A stretch of DNA of 64,000 nt from Deinococcus aquaedulcis (lineage in GTDB: Bacteria; Deinococcota; Deinococci; Deinococcales; Deinococcaceae), in contig NZ_JAHRBL010000006.1 in the NCBI RefSeq assembly GCF_019693445.1, forward strand, positions 62,001 to 126,000, given 5' to 3'. Below the pieces are notes generated by a model, which was not told the origin of the DNA, made no database searches, and saw only the letters and a program-made list of their open reading frames with translations. Numbering within the stretch: position 1 is the stretch's first letter; each line of letters begins with the position of its first letter. The position numbers and the translations under genes were made by a program. Positions 1-11,654 of this stretch are shown one piece after another.

Positions 1-565
1 GGCGCGCGAACACATCGGCGTAGCTGCCGCCGCCCGCCAGCGCCGCGTCAATGCGCCGCCGCACGGCCGCCACATGCTCGGCGGGGCCATCGAACGCGTC
101 CAGCAGGGCGTGGACCTGCGCGGTCCATTCGGGGCGCCAGGGCACGCGGCCCACCGGCACCCCGGCCGGCACGTCCAGGGTCAGGCGGTGCAGGGTCTCG
201 GCGCGGTCCAGCAGGGTGGTGCTGGCGACCTCGGCGGCGTCGTGGTCCTGGCTGGCCACCCAGTACACGGCCACCACGGGCCTCTGGTCGGTGTGCAGCT
301 GCCGGGCCAGCAGCGCGGCGTCGGCGCCCTTGTGCACGGCGTAGGCGGGGCCGGTCAGGGCGCCCGCCTGTTGCCCCGTGACCACCACGCGCGAGGCCGG
401 GTGGGCCAGCTGCGCCAGAGCGGCCTCTGTGTGGCCGTCCAGGGTGCCCAGGTCGCGGTGGTAGTCGTGCAGGGCCTGGGCCAGGGCCACGCGGTCCAGG
501 TCTGGCCTTGCTTCGGCCAGGGCCTGCGCGGTGGCGCCGTGCGCCAGTCGGAAATACCCGGTCAT
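1..565 (-). CDS. bshC: Bacillithiol synthase BshC, N-terminal part (cut by window edge)
   Basis: BshC adds cysteine to glucosaminyl-malate in the last step of bacillithiol synthesis in the cytoplasm. About 188 N-terminal codons are present; the rest lies beyond position 1. The translation starts MTGYFRLAHGATAQAL and carries the family block VVTGQQAGALTGPAYAVHK (about residues 60-78), then VYWVASQDHDAAEV (about 100-113), which match the nucleotide-binding-like core of BshC. The ATG at 563-565 follows an AGGGCGGT sequence that could serve as a ribosome site. It is read in the same direction as the Crp/Fnr gene but 227 bp downstream of it, so it probably has its own promoter. Function is inferred from family motifs. 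Confidence 0.85.
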   Translation of the reverse strand, partial: MTGYFRLAHGATAQALAEARPDLDRVALAQALHDYHRDLGTLDGHTEAALAQLAHPASRVVVTGQQAGALTGPAYAVHKGADAALLARQLHTDQRPVVAVYWVASQDHDAAEVASTTLLDRAETLHRLTLDVPAGVPVGRVPWRPEWTAQVHALLDAFDGPAEHVAAVRRRIDAALAGGGSYADVFAR

Positions 566-792
566 ACCGCCCTGTCTGAACTCTGCCGCTGCGCTTTTTG
601 CCATGCTGCTGTGTTTCCTTCCGGCCACTGGATTGGGTGCTCTGGGGGTGCGGGGTCGCCCGGGAAAAAGTCTGCCGGCCACCGCGCGTGCTGAGCCTCG
701 CGTGAACCGGGGCGCCGCATTGCAACACCCCTTACACTGCTTTACTTTTTGTCTTGCTCTGGCTGTCTTTGGGGTGAGTTACGGCGGCCCTT

Positions 793-1467
<675 letters not shown>

Positions 1468-1573
1468 AGGCAGCAGTATGCCACCGCGCTGGCGCTCTGG
1501 GTGCACGCCGTACGGGAAGCGGGGGCGCGCCGCTGTCAGGGGAGGGCAGGGGTGATCTACAATCGGCCCCAGC

Positions 1574-2329
1574 ATGACCACCCCGCAAGCCCCCGGGCGC
1601 CTGAGCCTGTTTGATCTGCCGCTGGACATCGTTTCCCTGGAGGCCACCCTGGACCGCCTGGAAGGCTGGCTGGACGCGCCGCGCGCCCCGCACACCGTGG
1701 TGACCCTGAACCCGGAGTTCATTGTTCAGTCGCGCACCCAGCCCGATTTCGTGAACGCCATCCAGGTGGCTGATCTGGTGACTGCCGACGGCGTGGGCAT
1801 CGTCTGGGCTGCGCGGCAGCTGGCGGGTGTGGAGGTGCCGCGCGCCCCGGGCTTCGATATCGTGCAGGGCCTGATGAAGCGCCGGGGCGAGCGGCTGCGG
1901 GTGTTCTTCCTGGGGGCCAAGCCCGGCGTGGCCGAGGTGGCAGCCCAGAACGCCGCGCGCGAGTACGGCATTGTGGTGGCGGGCATTCACCACGGGTACT
2001 TTGACCTGCCCGAAGACCAGCGCGTGGCCGAACTGGTGCGCGACAGCCGCGCCGACCTGCTGCTGACCGCAATGGGTGCCGGGCGCCAGGAGACCTTTAA
2101 CCAGTACTGGCGGCAGGTCATGAACACCCCAGTCATGATCGGCTGCGGCGGCGTGATTGACGTGCTGGCCGGCACCGCCGATCTGGCCCCGGCCTGGACC
2201 CGTCGCCTGGGCGTGGAATGGATCTGGCGCGTGGGCTTGGACCGCAAACGCTGGAACCGCGCTCCGCGCCTGGCCCAGTTTGTGCGGCTCGTGCGGGCCG
2301 AGAAGAAGCGGCAGGGCAAGAAGGGGTAG
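1574..2329 (+). CDS. WecG/TagA/CpsF-family glycosyltransferase
   Basis: A 251-residue glycosyltransferase of the family that transfers N-acetylmannosamine-type sugars to lipid-linked acceptors in teichoic acid or exopolysaccharide synthesis. Family marks are TLNPEFIV (about residue 45), the TADGVGIVW block (about 71-79), VFFLGAKPGVAEVAA (about 111-125) and the conserved GCGGVIDVLAGT (about 190-201). The length is normal. TACAAT lies 10 nt before the ATG, suggesting a very short leader. It stands alone, divergent from the Crp/Fnr gene; the acceptor and sugar cannot be told from the sequence. Confidence 0.85.
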   Translation: MTTPQAPGRLSLFDLPLDIVSLEATLDRLEGWLDAPRAPHTVVTLNPEFIVQSRTQPDFVNAIQVADLVTADGVGIVWAARQLAGVEVPRAPGFDIVQGLMKRRGERLRVFFLGAKPGVAEVAAQNAAREYGIVVAGIHHGYFDLPEDQRVAELVRDSRADLLLTAMGAGRQETFNQYWRQVMNTPVMIGCGGVIDVLAGTADLAPAWTRRLGVEWIWRVGLDRKRWNRAPRLAQFVRLVRAEKKRQGKKG

Positions 2330-2677
2330 GGGAGAGATGGGCTGGTGGGGCCCCAAGGTGAGGGGGAATCCTGCCTGAAGCGGCGCTGGGCCTCTCCGAC
2401 TTCACCGGACCGTGGGCGGTGCCACCCTGGGCCAAGACATCGGTGAAATGGCCTTGGCGCCGCCCGCTCATACGGGCTGAACATGACTGGCTTCCCCTCT
2501 GATCGCTTGCTGTGTTCCCCTCTCCCCTGGTGGGAGAGGGAAGGAGGAGCGGAGCGACGGAAGGGTGAGGGGGCCACCGCGTGGCTCAGACTGGTGTGGC
2601 ATTACTTGAGTCCCGTATCTTTTCTTCCCTTCCACTGTTGAGGACAAACCGCACGGCATCTCTGTGTGCAGAACAGA
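2330..2677. repeat. Gene-free stretch with a REP-like palindromic repeat
   Basis: No convincing gene is seen between the two convergent genes. Positions 2518-2540 form a perfect 9-bp hairpin (CCCTCTCCC, 5-nt loop, GGGAGAGGG) followed by AAGGAGGAGCGGAGCGACGG and a G-rich run. This resembles the short intergenic palindromes scattered through Deinococcus genomes. The hairpin could also act as a terminator for the glycosyltransferase, though no T tract follows. Confidence 0.5.
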
Positions 2678-2716
2678 GCAGGGCGACGGCCAATCGTCGG
2701 CCGTCGCCCTGCTTTA
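2678..2716 (-). terminator. Intrinsic terminator of the aminotransferase gene
   Basis: A perfect 14-bp inverted repeat (GCAGGGCGACGGCC / GGCCGTCGCCCTGC) with a 7-nt loop begins 9 nt beyond the stop codon of the minus-strand aminotransferase. T-rich sequence follows on both strands (TTTATT on plus, TCTGTTCTG on minus), so it may work in both directions. Confidence 0.75.
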
Positions 2717-2721
2717 TTGCC

Positions 2722-4026
<1,305 letters not shown>

Positions 4027-4059
4027 AACGGGGCATCCTTTCTGGGGGCAGGGGCAACT

Positions 4060-5061
4060 TCAGCGGGCGATAGACAGGGGAGACACAGGCGTGACGGCCT
4101 TCTGGCCAATTTGACCGAGCGGCACGCCGCTGACCGGAATCACCACAGCGTCGGCTTCGGTGGGCATCTCGGATTTGGCCGGTTGCATGGCGTTCAGGCT
4201 CCCTTTCAGCTGCAGGCGAGTCACGGTGAAGCGCGGTTTCGATTCAAGCGTGGCATGCCAGCCGACCCCGGCGCTGAACGTTGCGATCCCGTCGGCTCCC
4301 ACTTCTGCCACTTCATAGAAGAGGTTGGGCGCAGGCGTATTGCCCACCTTTCTGTTCTGCGTGCGCAGGACCAGCGCCACCACCGTCTGCGGGGGCAGCT
4401 TCGTTTGAATCTGGTGGCGCAGCGGGCTCTGCGCGCCTCCCTGAACGTTCTCGCGTGGGAAGGTGTAGGGCTGCCAGCCGGCGAGGGCCCGGCCCACTGG
4501 TGCGGAATACACGTCCCTGATCAGGCCCTCCCCTTGGCCACCAAAGGTCACGCTCTTCTCGCCATCCTGCAGCTGGATGGGCCCCGCCCCACGGAGTGTC
4601 GCCTCTTCGGAGAGGGTTTTTCCAGCAGAGAACAGCTGAGAGGCCACCATTCTCAGCGAGAAGAACGACTCGTCTTCCACCTGAACGTTGGGAATCGTGC
4701 TGAGTTCCGAGGTGGCAAGGAAGAGCTTGTATTTTGGCAGGGTCAACCCGCTGGCGCTGGAGAGTTGGCCTTCTCGCTCGACCTTGCCGCCGAACAACTT
4801 GTAAAGGCTCCGGGTGTCCTGTTCAGAGAGAAAGGTAAAGTTCTGCCGTGCGTACAGCCAGCAGGCGATGTTGAAGACTTTGGTCAGTGCTTTGTCCGAC
4901 ACGCTGGAGGCGAAGTGATCGCCGGAATCACAGTATTTTCGCCCTTCGAAGCGGTCCTGGACCTGAAGCGTCACTGTCTTGGGCGCGCAGGCCGATAGCC
5001 CCAGGGCCGTCAGGAGGAGCACTGTGGTCGGCCGTGAGGCGCGAAGGAGACGGCGGCTCAT
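4060..5061 (-). CDS. Putative lipoprotein of unknown function
   Basis: I do not recognise this 333-residue protein. It opens with a lipoprotein signal: basic MSRRLLRASR, a hydrophobic stretch, and the lipobox LSAC with the lipidated cysteine near residue 25. A second pair of cysteines follows (KYCDSG and NIACWL). The remainder has mixed beta-like character with no obvious repeats. It is therefore probably tethered to a membrane on the outer side. It lies 33 bp before the aminotransferase start and 62 bp after the phosphotransferase-fold gene on the same strand. Confidence 0.65.
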   Translation of the reverse strand: MSRRLLRASRPTTVLLLTALGLSACAPKTVTLQVQDRFEGRKYCDSGDHFASSVSDKALTKVFNIACWLYARQNFTFLSEQDTRSLYKLFGGKVEREGQLSSASGLTLPKYKLFLATSELSTIPNVQVEDESFFSLRMVASQLFSAGKTLSEEATLRGAGPIQLQDGEKSVTFGGQGEGLIRDVYSAPVGRALAGWQPYTFPRENVQGGAQSPLRHQIQTKLPPQTVVALVLRTQNRKVGNTPAPNLFYEVAEVGADGIATFSAGVGWHATLESKPRFTVTRLQLKGSLNAMQPAKSEMPTEADAVVIPVSGVPLGQIGQKAVTPVSPLSIAR

Positions 5062-6003
5062 CGGTGCCGCCCGGGCGTGGTGCGCTGCATTTGAGGGCGT
5101 GCTGCGCCGCAGTCAGGATGCGTCATGGCGAATTCTCCGTGGACCCGGCCTCTTCCGGGAAGGCGTCAAACACAGCTGGCCGGGTCAGCCACTCGGCCAG
5201 TGGCGGGGCGCCCTCCACTTCCAGGGTCAGCAGCAGGGTGCGGCAGGCCGCGCGGTGCGGCGGCAGGTCAGGAAAAGGGCGAACCTCGCTGTAACCCGTT
5301 CTGAAGGCCTGGGCCTGCGCGGGCAGGAGCAGCACCTCCCACAGGCACAGGTCCAGTTCAGGCGGCGCCAGGACCGACGCTTCTACATCCACCAGGGCGA
5401 AGGGCTGCCCGCCGCGCCACACGAACTGGCTGCCGTTCCAGTCCAGCAGCATGGGCGCCGCCACGCTGGGTGCTGGGGCGGCCTGAAACAGCCGCGCCAC
5501 CCCGGCCGACTGCGCCGCCCAGTCCTGAAAACGGAAGCGCGGGGCCACCGCCTGCACGGTCTCCAGCGCGCGGGGATAGAACTCGGCCAGAGGCCAGCAG
5601 ACCCGGCCCGTCACGTCCCCGAAGTGGTGGGTCTGCGCCTGTACATGCACCGCCGCCACCTGCCGCCCCAGGCTATGGGCATCGGCGCCTTCCAGATCGC
5701 CCGCCTCACCTGGGATGAACGCCACCCGCAGCGCGGGGCCACCCTGAAACTCGGTCAGGCCGTAAACCTCCGGCACCGCCCAGACGTTCAGCCGCTGCCA
5801 GAAGCGGTAAGCCTGGGCAGTGGCGTGCAGGTCCCGGGGATCGGTGCCGAAGAGCTGCCCCAGGCCCAGCATGAAGGCACTGACCTCTGGCTCGGTCCAC
5901 CACGCGCGGCGCCAGATTTCCGGGCCTTGTGCGGTCTCCACGCGCCACACATGCGAGGCCCGGCTGGAATCCCCGGCGTTCAGTTCGGTGACGGTGCCGG
6001 GCT

Positions 6004-6504
<501 letters not shown>

Positions 6505-6522
6505 GGGGCCAGTGTTGCAGAA

Positions 6523-6547
6523 GGTGGATGGTGGATGGTTGAAAGGT
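6523..6547. repeat. 7-bp tandem repeat, left arm
   Basis: GGTGGAT occurs twice in a row followed by GGTTGAA, giving a clear 7-bp period just upstream of both the DinB and DUF4180 starts. An inverted run of the same kind (GGATGGT GGACAGG TGATGGA on the minus strand) is found at 6936-6963, so the DUF4180 gene is bracketed by opposing heptad runs. Confidence 0.55.
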
Positions 6548-6582
6548 GACGGGAAGCGGCCCCAGGCGGGTAGGGTGGGGCC

Positions 6583-6930
6583 ATGACGTCCGAGGTGAGG
6601 CAGGTGCAGGCGGTGGCCGAACTGGGCGTGACCCTGCGGGGCGCGGCGGATATTTCGGCACTGATCGGCGCGGCCTACGCGCTAGGCGGCGTGCTGCTGC
6701 GCGAGACCGACCTTTCGCCCGAATTCCTGAACCTGCGCACCGGCCTGCTGGGCGAGCTGTTCCAGAAGTGCGTGAACCACCGTCTGGCCCTGGCCTTCGT
6801 GCTCCCCGACTTCACGGCCCACGGCGAACGCTTTGCCGAACTGGCCTACGAACACGCCCGCCATCCGGCCATCCGTTTTGTGCACACCGATGCCGAAGCC
6901 TGGGCGTGGCTGGGTGAGCAGGTGGGCTGA
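6583..6930 (+). CDS. DUF4180 domain protein
   Basis: A 115-residue protein matching the small DUF4180 family of unknown function. Family features are DLSPEFLNLRTGLLGELFQK (about residues 43-62), VNHRLALAFVLPDF and a C-terminal FVHTDAEAWAWL. No signal or membrane segment is visible. TAGGGT lies 6 nt before the ATG, so the message is probably leaderless. It stands alone between two opposing heptad repeats and is convergent with pruA. Confidence 0.75.
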   Translation: MTSEVRQVQAVAELGVTLRGAADISALIGAAYALGGVLLRETDLSPEFLNLRTGLLGELFQKCVNHRLALAFVLPDFTAHGERFAELAYEHARHPAIRFVHTDAEAWAWLGEQVG

Positions 6931-6935
6931 ACGCC

Positions 6936-6963
6936 TCTTCCATCACCTGTCCACCATCCCCCC
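6936..6963. repeat. 7-bp repeat, right arm
   Basis: Read on the minus strand this is GGATGGT GGACAGG TGATGGA AGAGGC, the inverted counterpart of the heptad run at 6523-6547. It fills almost the whole gap between the DUF4180 and pruA stop codons. Confidence 0.45.
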
Positions 6964-8538
6964 TCAGTACCGCTGCGCCACCGTCTTCGTCTGCAGGAAC
7001 CAGAACAGATAATCCGGGCCGCCCACCTTGGCGTTGGTGCCGCTCATGCCGTAGCCGCCAAAGGCGTGGGTGCCCGACAGCGCCCCGGTGCACTTGCGGT
7101 TGATGTACAGGTTGCCCACATGGAGGCGCTTTCTGGCTTCCTCGATCTTGCGGGGATCGCGGCTGTAAAAGGCGGCGGTCAGGCCGTATTCGCTGTCGTT
7201 AGCCAGCTCAATGGCATGCTGCCAGTCGCGCGCCCGGGTAAAAGCCAGCACCGGCCCGAAGATTTCCTCCTGAAACAGGGGGTCGCTGGGGGGCACGTCG
7301 GCAAAGATGGTGGGGGACACGTAGCCGCCCTGGCGCTCGCCCATGTCGGGCACGTAGCCGCCCAGCACCAGCCGGGCGCTCTGCTGGCCCCTCTCCACAA
7401 AGCCCATGATGCGCTCGGCGCTGCCGGGGTGAATCACCGGGCCCAGGTCGGCGTTGTCTTCGGGCAGGCCCACCTTCAGCTGCCGGGCCAGTGCCGTGAC
7501 CTTCTCCAGCAGGGCGTCGTACACGCTCTCCTCGGCAATCACGCGCGAGCACGCCGAGCACTTCTGGCCCGCGTACCCAAAGGCCGCCTGCACGATGCCC
7601 GCCGCCGCCGCGTCCAGGTCTCCGTCGGCGCAGACCACGGTGGGGTCCTTGCCGCCCATCTCGGCAATCACCCGCTTGAGCCAGCGCTGGCCGGGCTGCA
7701 CCCGGGCGGCGCGCTCGTAGATGCGGCAGCCGATTTCCTTGCTGCCGGTAAAGGCGATCATGCGCACGCCAGGGTGGTCCACCAGGGGATCGCCCAGCAC
7801 GTCGTCGGTACCGGTCAGGAACTGAATGACGCCCCGGGGGAGCCCCGCCTCGAACAGCAGTTCCACCATCAGGTACGAGGACAGCGGCGTTTCGCGGGCG
7901 GGCTTCCAGATCACGGTGTTGCCGGCAGCAATGGCGCCCAGAGCCATGCCCAGCGGAATCGCGCTGGGGAAGTTCCAGGGGCTGATGCAGGCCACCACAC
8001 CCAGCGGCTCGTACACGGTGGTCACATGCTCGTCGGGCATGGGGTAGACCGGCTTGCCCTGGGCCCAGCGCAGGGCTTCGCGCGCAAAGACCTCAAAGTG
8101 GTCCACGGACTCGGCCACCTCGCCGTCGGCTTCCGGCCAGTTCTTGCCATTTTCCAGCGTCATCACGGCGTTCAGTTCCATGCGGCGGGCGCGCAGCAGT
8201 TCGGCGGCGCGCTTGAAGATGCTGGCGCGCTGAAAGGGGTCCGAAAAGCGCCACTCTTCAAAGGCGGCCTGGGCGGCCTCCACAGCCTGCTGCAGCTGCT
8301 CTGAGGTGGCGTTCTGAAAGCGCCAGACCACCTCGCGGGTGTCGGCGGGGTTGCGCACCTCGAAGGTGCCGCTGCCCTGGGCTTCCTGCCCCCCCACGAT
8401 CAGCGGAAAGGTGCGCCCCACGTACTGCTCGCGGACCTGCCGGAACGCTTCTTGCTGCGCCTGCGCGACAGCCCCGTCGCGGAAGTTGAAATACGGTTCG
8501 TGCTCGAAGGGAAGGAATCCCTCCATCATGGTCGTCAT
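6964..8538 (-). CDS. pruA: L-glutamate gamma-semialdehyde dehydrogenase (P5C dehydrogenase)
   Basis: Oxidises glutamate semialdehyde/P5C to glutamate with NAD+, the second step of proline breakdown. The 524-residue protein has the full aldehyde dehydrogenase layout: SPWNFPSAIPLGMALGAIAA (about residues 170-189), the glycine motif FTGSKEIG, the general base in IAEMGGKDPTVV, the catalytic cysteine in GYAGQKCSACSRV, and QEEIFGPVLAF near the C-terminus. ATG 8538 is chosen because a perfect AAGGAGG lies at 8547-8553, 8 nt upstream; an upstream in-frame start lacks this. No proline dehydrogenase gene is in the window, so this is a stand-alone enzyme. Confidence 0.93.
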   Translation of the reverse strand: MTTMMEGFLPFEHEPYFNFRDGAVAQAQQEAFRQVREQYVGRTFPLIVGGQEAQGSGTFEVRNPADTREVVWRFQNATSEQLQQAVEAAQAAFEEWRFSDPFQRASIFKRAAELLRARRMELNAVMTLENGKNWPEADGEVAESVDHFEVFAREALRWAQGKPVYPMPDEHVTTVYEPLGVVACISPWNFPSAIPLGMALGAIAAGNTVIWKPARETPLSSYLMVELLFEAGLPRGVIQFLTGTDDVLGDPLVDHPGVRMIAFTGSKEIGCRIYERAARVQPGQRWLKRVIAEMGGKDPTVVCADGDLDAAAAGIVQAAFGYAGQKCSACSRVIAEESVYDALLEKVTALARQLKVGLPEDNADLGPVIHPGSAERIMGFVERGQQSARLVLGGYVPDMGERQGGYVSPTIFADVPPSDPLFQEEIFGPVLAFTRARDWQHAIELANDSEYGLTAAFYSRDPRKIEEARKRLHVGNLYINRKCTGALSGTHAFGGYGMSGTNAKVGGPDYLFWFLQTKTVAQRY

Positions 8539-8710
8539 GGCTGCTGCCTCCTTACGAATGTCCCCGGAGGCTAACACGCCGTGCCAGCGGGCGTAAACAC
8601 GCTGTCAGGCGGCAAAATTCGGCACACTGCGCCCTGCTGCCCAGGGGCCGGGGTCCAGCAAAAGCTGGCGTTTGAAAGGTGCCGAGCTGGGGGCCCGGCA
8701 CGGGGCGCCC

Positions 8711-8740
8711 TTGGTCACGGCCCACTTGGTCACGGCCCAG
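8711..8740 (+). repeat. 15-bp direct repeat upstream of a small gene
   Basis: TTGGTCACGGCCCAC is followed at once by TTGGTCACGGCCCAG. The repeat lies about 110 bp before the small gene at 8849 and could be a regulator site; no open frame of merit covers it. Confidence 0.4.
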
Positions 8741-8848
8741 TCATGGGGGGGCGGCCATGCTGCGGCCAGCTCCGGCCGCGCGGGCCAGGGCCACGGCGGG
8801 CTCCCCACCCTCACCCGGCTCCGCCGCCAGAGCGCCCCAGGAGGCCCC

Positions 8849-9076
8849 ATGCATGTGCCCACGCTGCCCAGCGGCATTCACCCGATTGGCAACTACCGCG
8901 TTCAGCCGGACCCCCAGTCCGGCGCCTACACCATTCAGGTTCAGTGCGCGGGCCAGTGGCACCCGGTCCACATGGTTCACCCCGAAGAGCAGGCGTGGTT
9001 GCTGGGCCTGCTGCAGTCGCCCTTTCCCACCGTGCAGGGCGGCTGGCTGGTGGCCGCCCGTTCACCCCTGCCCTGA
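8849..9076 (+). CDS. Small conserved-looking protein of unknown function
   Basis: A 75-residue protein I cannot place. It begins MHVPTLPSGIHPIGNYRV and has an even mix of polar and hydrophobic residues with three Trp and no signal or membrane segment. ATG 8849 was chosen because CAGGAGG lies 4 nt before it; longer upstream extensions have poor coding character. Its last 15 nt overlap the end of the ROK kinase gene on the other strand. Confidence 0.55.
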   Translation: MHVPTLPSGIHPIGNYRVQPDPQSGAYTIQVQCAGQWHPVHMVHPEEQAWLLGLLQSPFPTVQGGWLVAARSPLP

Positions 9077-9976
9077 GACCCCACCCGCCGCCCAGTGGGC
9101 CGCCCCGATCAGGCCGGCGTCGGCGCCCAGGGCGGCGTGGACCACCTCTGGCTGGTAGCGCGCCGGGAACGCACCCAGGGCCCCGCGCACCTCGGCCAGA
9201 TAGCCGGGGCGCAGGCCCACGCTGCCGCCCAGGGCCACCCGGGTCACGCCCAGCAGCGCCGCTGCGTCGGCGCATTTCCAGGCCAGCAACGCGGCCGAGC
9301 GGCGGTAGCGGGCCGCCGCCGCCGGGTCGCCCGCCTCGGCGGCGGCGCACAGGGCGCGGGCATCGGCCAGTCCCAGGTGCCGGGCCTGCGCGTCCAGGGC
9401 TGCACCGCTGCTTTCGGCTTCCAGGGGGCCCAGCGGCCCCAGCAGCGTGGGCACCCCCGGGCCCCAGGCGGCCGGCACACTCACCACGCCCAGTTCGGCG
9501 TCCAGGCCATTGCCCGCCAGATGCAGGCGGCCCCCCAGCACCAGCCCCGCGCCCACCCCGGTGCTGACCGTCACGAACATGAATTCGCCTGTACCCTGCC
9601 CGGCCCCCAGTACCCACTCGCCCCAGGCGGCGGCGCGCGCGTCGTTCAGCACCGTGCAGGGGCGGCCCAGGGCGCGCTCCAACTGCTCGGCCAGCGGCAC
9701 GTCGGTCCAGCCGGGGTAGGTGGCCGGGGCGGTGGGGGTGACCCGCCCGGCCACCACGGCCCCCGCACAGGCCACCCCCACCGCCCGGACCTGTGGGGCC
9801 AGCGGCGCGGCCAGCTCCAGCGCGGCGGCCAGTACCGCTTCGGGCGTGGCCGGGCGGGGGGTGGGCACCTGCCGCCGCTCGTGCACCTGCCCGCCCGTCA
9901 CCAGCGCCGCGCGCAGCTGGGTGCCGCCCAGGTCCAGGGCCAGCAGGGGAGGGGCCGCCAGTTGGGGAAGAGCCAC
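9062..9976 (-). CDS. ROK-family sugar kinase or regulator
   Basis: A 304-residue ROK protein that probably phosphorylates a hexose with ATP in the cytoplasm. The phosphate-binding motif LALDLGGTQLRAAL is at residues 12-25, VGVACAGAVVAGRV around 65, the catalytic-region NDARAAAWGEW around 108, and VTVSTGVGAGLVLGG around 128. The zinc-binding CxCGxxGC-type motif of many ROK kinases is absent, and no helix-turn-helix is present. The GTG start follows CACAAT by 6 nt, a leaderless layout. It lies 53 bp downstream of the DUF4127 gene on the same strand and may be co-transcribed, suggesting a shared sugar pathway. Confidence 0.82.
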   Translation of the reverse strand: MALPQLAAPPLLALDLGGTQLRAALVTGGQVHERRQVPTPRPATPEAVLAAALELAAPLAPQVRAVGVACAGAVVAGRVTPTAPATYPGWTDVPLAEQLERALGRPCTVLNDARAAAWGEWVLGAGQGTGEFMFVTVSTGVGAGLVLGGRLHLAGNGLDAELGVVSVPAAWGPGVPTLLGPLGPLEAESSGAALDAQARHLGLADARALCAAAEAGDPAAAARYRRSAALLAWKCADAAALLGVTRVALGGSVGLRPGYLAEVRGALGAFPARYQPEVVHAALGADAGLIGAAHWAAGGVSGQG

Positions 9977-10029
9977 AGCCGCATTGTGGCAGCTGGGCCG
10001 GGGGCGCGCTGCAGTGACACTGGGCGCGG

Positions 10030-11544
10030 TCAGCCTGGGCGCGCGGCCCCTTCTGCCCGGACCTCCAGGGGAAAGACCCCGGTAAACAGGCGCGGCCAGG
10101 CGAGGTGCGGCTGGCCCAAGCTGAGCGTCAGGCCGCGCCCGGCAAAGTGGCGGTCCCACACTGTCTGGGCACGGGGGGGCAGCTGTTCACGCAGCAGGGC
10201 CTCGGCGGCGGCGCGCTGCGGGCCCAGGTCAAACGGGCTGGGATCGTGCAGGGCTCCGCGCACCAGCGCCCGCACCTCGCCCTGGTACAGCACGTCGTCC
10301 ACAAAGCGGCCAAACAGGGCCGCCGCCTGCTCGGCGCGGTCCACCACCAGCGGCGCCAGTTTGCCGAACGCCACCGCCGACCCCAGGGTGTTCCCGGCCG
10401 TGTTCCAGGCCGAAAAGCCCGCCAGTTCGGCCAGCGGCAGGCCCTGCAGCAGCGTCCACAGTCGCCTCTCGGCGCCGTTGGGGTAGGCGATGTCTGCGAC
10501 GCTCACAGGCTTTCCGGCCGCCAGGGCACCCCGGATGGTGTCCACGAACGCGGGCAGGTGCCGGTGTGAGGTGTCCACCACCGCAAAGTCCGGCTGCCGG
10601 TGCGCCTGCCTCACCCCCGGCGTGTTGACCGCCAGCAGAAAGGCGGCCTGATCGGGCGAGGCGGCCAGCCGGCACCCCGCCGCGCGCAGGTGGGCGCGCA
10701 CGAGTTCGCCGGCCGGGCGGTCCTCGTACAGCAGTTCCGTGTGCGGCCCGCCCACGCCGCTGTACGCTGGCCACACCGGCACCGGCTCTGGCCGCAGGGC
10801 GCGTGCCAGCAGCGTGCAGGGCACCTCGTCGGCTCCGGGATAGAGGTCCAGGCGGTCCCACACGCCCAGCTCGTCGGCGCGGGCTTCCAGCAGGCGGCGG
10901 TCGTGGGCGGCCAGCCCGTAGGGCGTGGTGTCGTCCAGCGTCAGGCACAGGTGGGTCAGCACGCCCCTGGCCAGCAGGTCCAGCGCGGCCAGATGCAGCG
11001 TGCGGTTGCGCTCGCGGGTGCCCACCCAGTCGGCCAGAATGCCTTCGGGCACGGCCGCCCGCGCCGCGTCCAGCGCCGCCCGTTCGCCCTCGCCGTGCCG
11101 CGCGTGGCGGTCATAGGCCGTGGAATAGGCCCGCAGTTCCCGGCCCCACTGCCCGTAATACGGCTTCTCCTCGTGCGGGTCGTTGTCGTGCGCCACCCGC
11201 ACGATCACCCCGAAGGCATAGATACGCAGCGCCGGATTCAGCACTGTGGCTTCGCGCAGGGCGCCCAGCCGTTCCAGCGCCTCTTCTGGCCCGTCTGACA
11301 CCCGCCGCGCCGGAATCATGCCGCCCAGGCACAGGGTTTCCAGGCACACCACCAGCACGTCCGCTCCCGGCGCCTCGTCCAGCAGCCAGGAGCGCAACTG
11401 GCTGGGGTCGCCCGGCGTAAAAAAATTCGGTAGCGCCCCAGCCGGCGCTGGGCGCACCTCGGCCCCCACCATCCGCCCCAGCCGCACTGGTAAGTCCAGG
11501 GTGGGCGGGCGGGTGTCGGGGGGAATCAGGAGGACGCGGGGCAT
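10030..11544 (-). CDS. DUF4127 family protein
   Basis: A 504-residue protein of the DUF4127 family, found in bacterial carbohydrate loci and not characterised biochemically. Recognisable blocks are MPRVLLIPPDTRPPTLDLPV at the N-terminus, LETLCLGGMIPARR (about residues 77-90), the GTRERN segment, SVADIAYPNGAERRLW (about 353-368) and FSAWNTAGNTLGSAVAFGK (about 383-401). No signal peptide. It precedes the ROK kinase gene by 53 bp, supporting a role in sugar metabolism. A palindromic heptad array lies directly upstream of its start. Confidence 0.8.
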   Translation of the reverse strand: MPRVLLIPPDTRPPTLDLPVRLGRMVGAEVRPAPAGALPNFFTPGDPSQLRSWLLDEAPGADVLVVCLETLCLGGMIPARRVSDGPEEALERLGALREATVLNPALRIYAFGVIVRVAHDNDPHEEKPYYGQWGRELRAYSTAYDRHARHGEGERAALDAARAAVPEGILADWVGTRERNRTLHLAALDLLARGVLTHLCLTLDDTTPYGLAAHDRRLLEARADELGVWDRLDLYPGADEVPCTLLARALRPEPVPVWPAYSGVGGPHTELLYEDRPAGELVRAHLRAAGCRLAASPDQAAFLLAVNTPGVRQAHRQPDFAVVDTSHRHLPAFVDTIRGALAAGKPVSVADIAYPNGAERRLWTLLQGLPLAELAGFSAWNTAGNTLGSAVAFGKLAPLVVDRAEQAAALFGRFVDDVLYQGEVRALVRGALHDPSPFDLGPQRAAAEALLREQLPPRAQTVWDRHFAGRGLTLSLGQPHLAWPRLFTGVFPLEVRAEGAARPG

Positions 11545-11551
11545 GGCGAAG

Positions 11552-11652
11552 GATGGCAGATAGCGGAAGGCTGATGGCAAATGGCAAAAAGCGGATGGCC
11601 GATGGCAGTGGCGGCCACGCCATCTGCCATCGGCCAGAGACCATCTGCGATG
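11552..11652. repeat. Palindromic heptad-repeat array
   Basis: Seven-bp units such as GATGGCA, AATGGCA and GATGGCC run for about 56 bp and are then mirrored as GCCATCTGCCATC-type units, so the transcript could fold into a long imperfect hairpin. It fills the 110-bp space between the DUF4127 start and the DUF59 stop codon and may serve as a terminator for the DUF59 gene. Confidence 0.65.
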
Positions 11653-11654
11653 TG

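Noticed and set aside
11552..11652. Possible CRISPR array
   Set aside because: Units are 7 bp with no unique spacers and there are no cas genes. The array is a palindromic heptad repeat.
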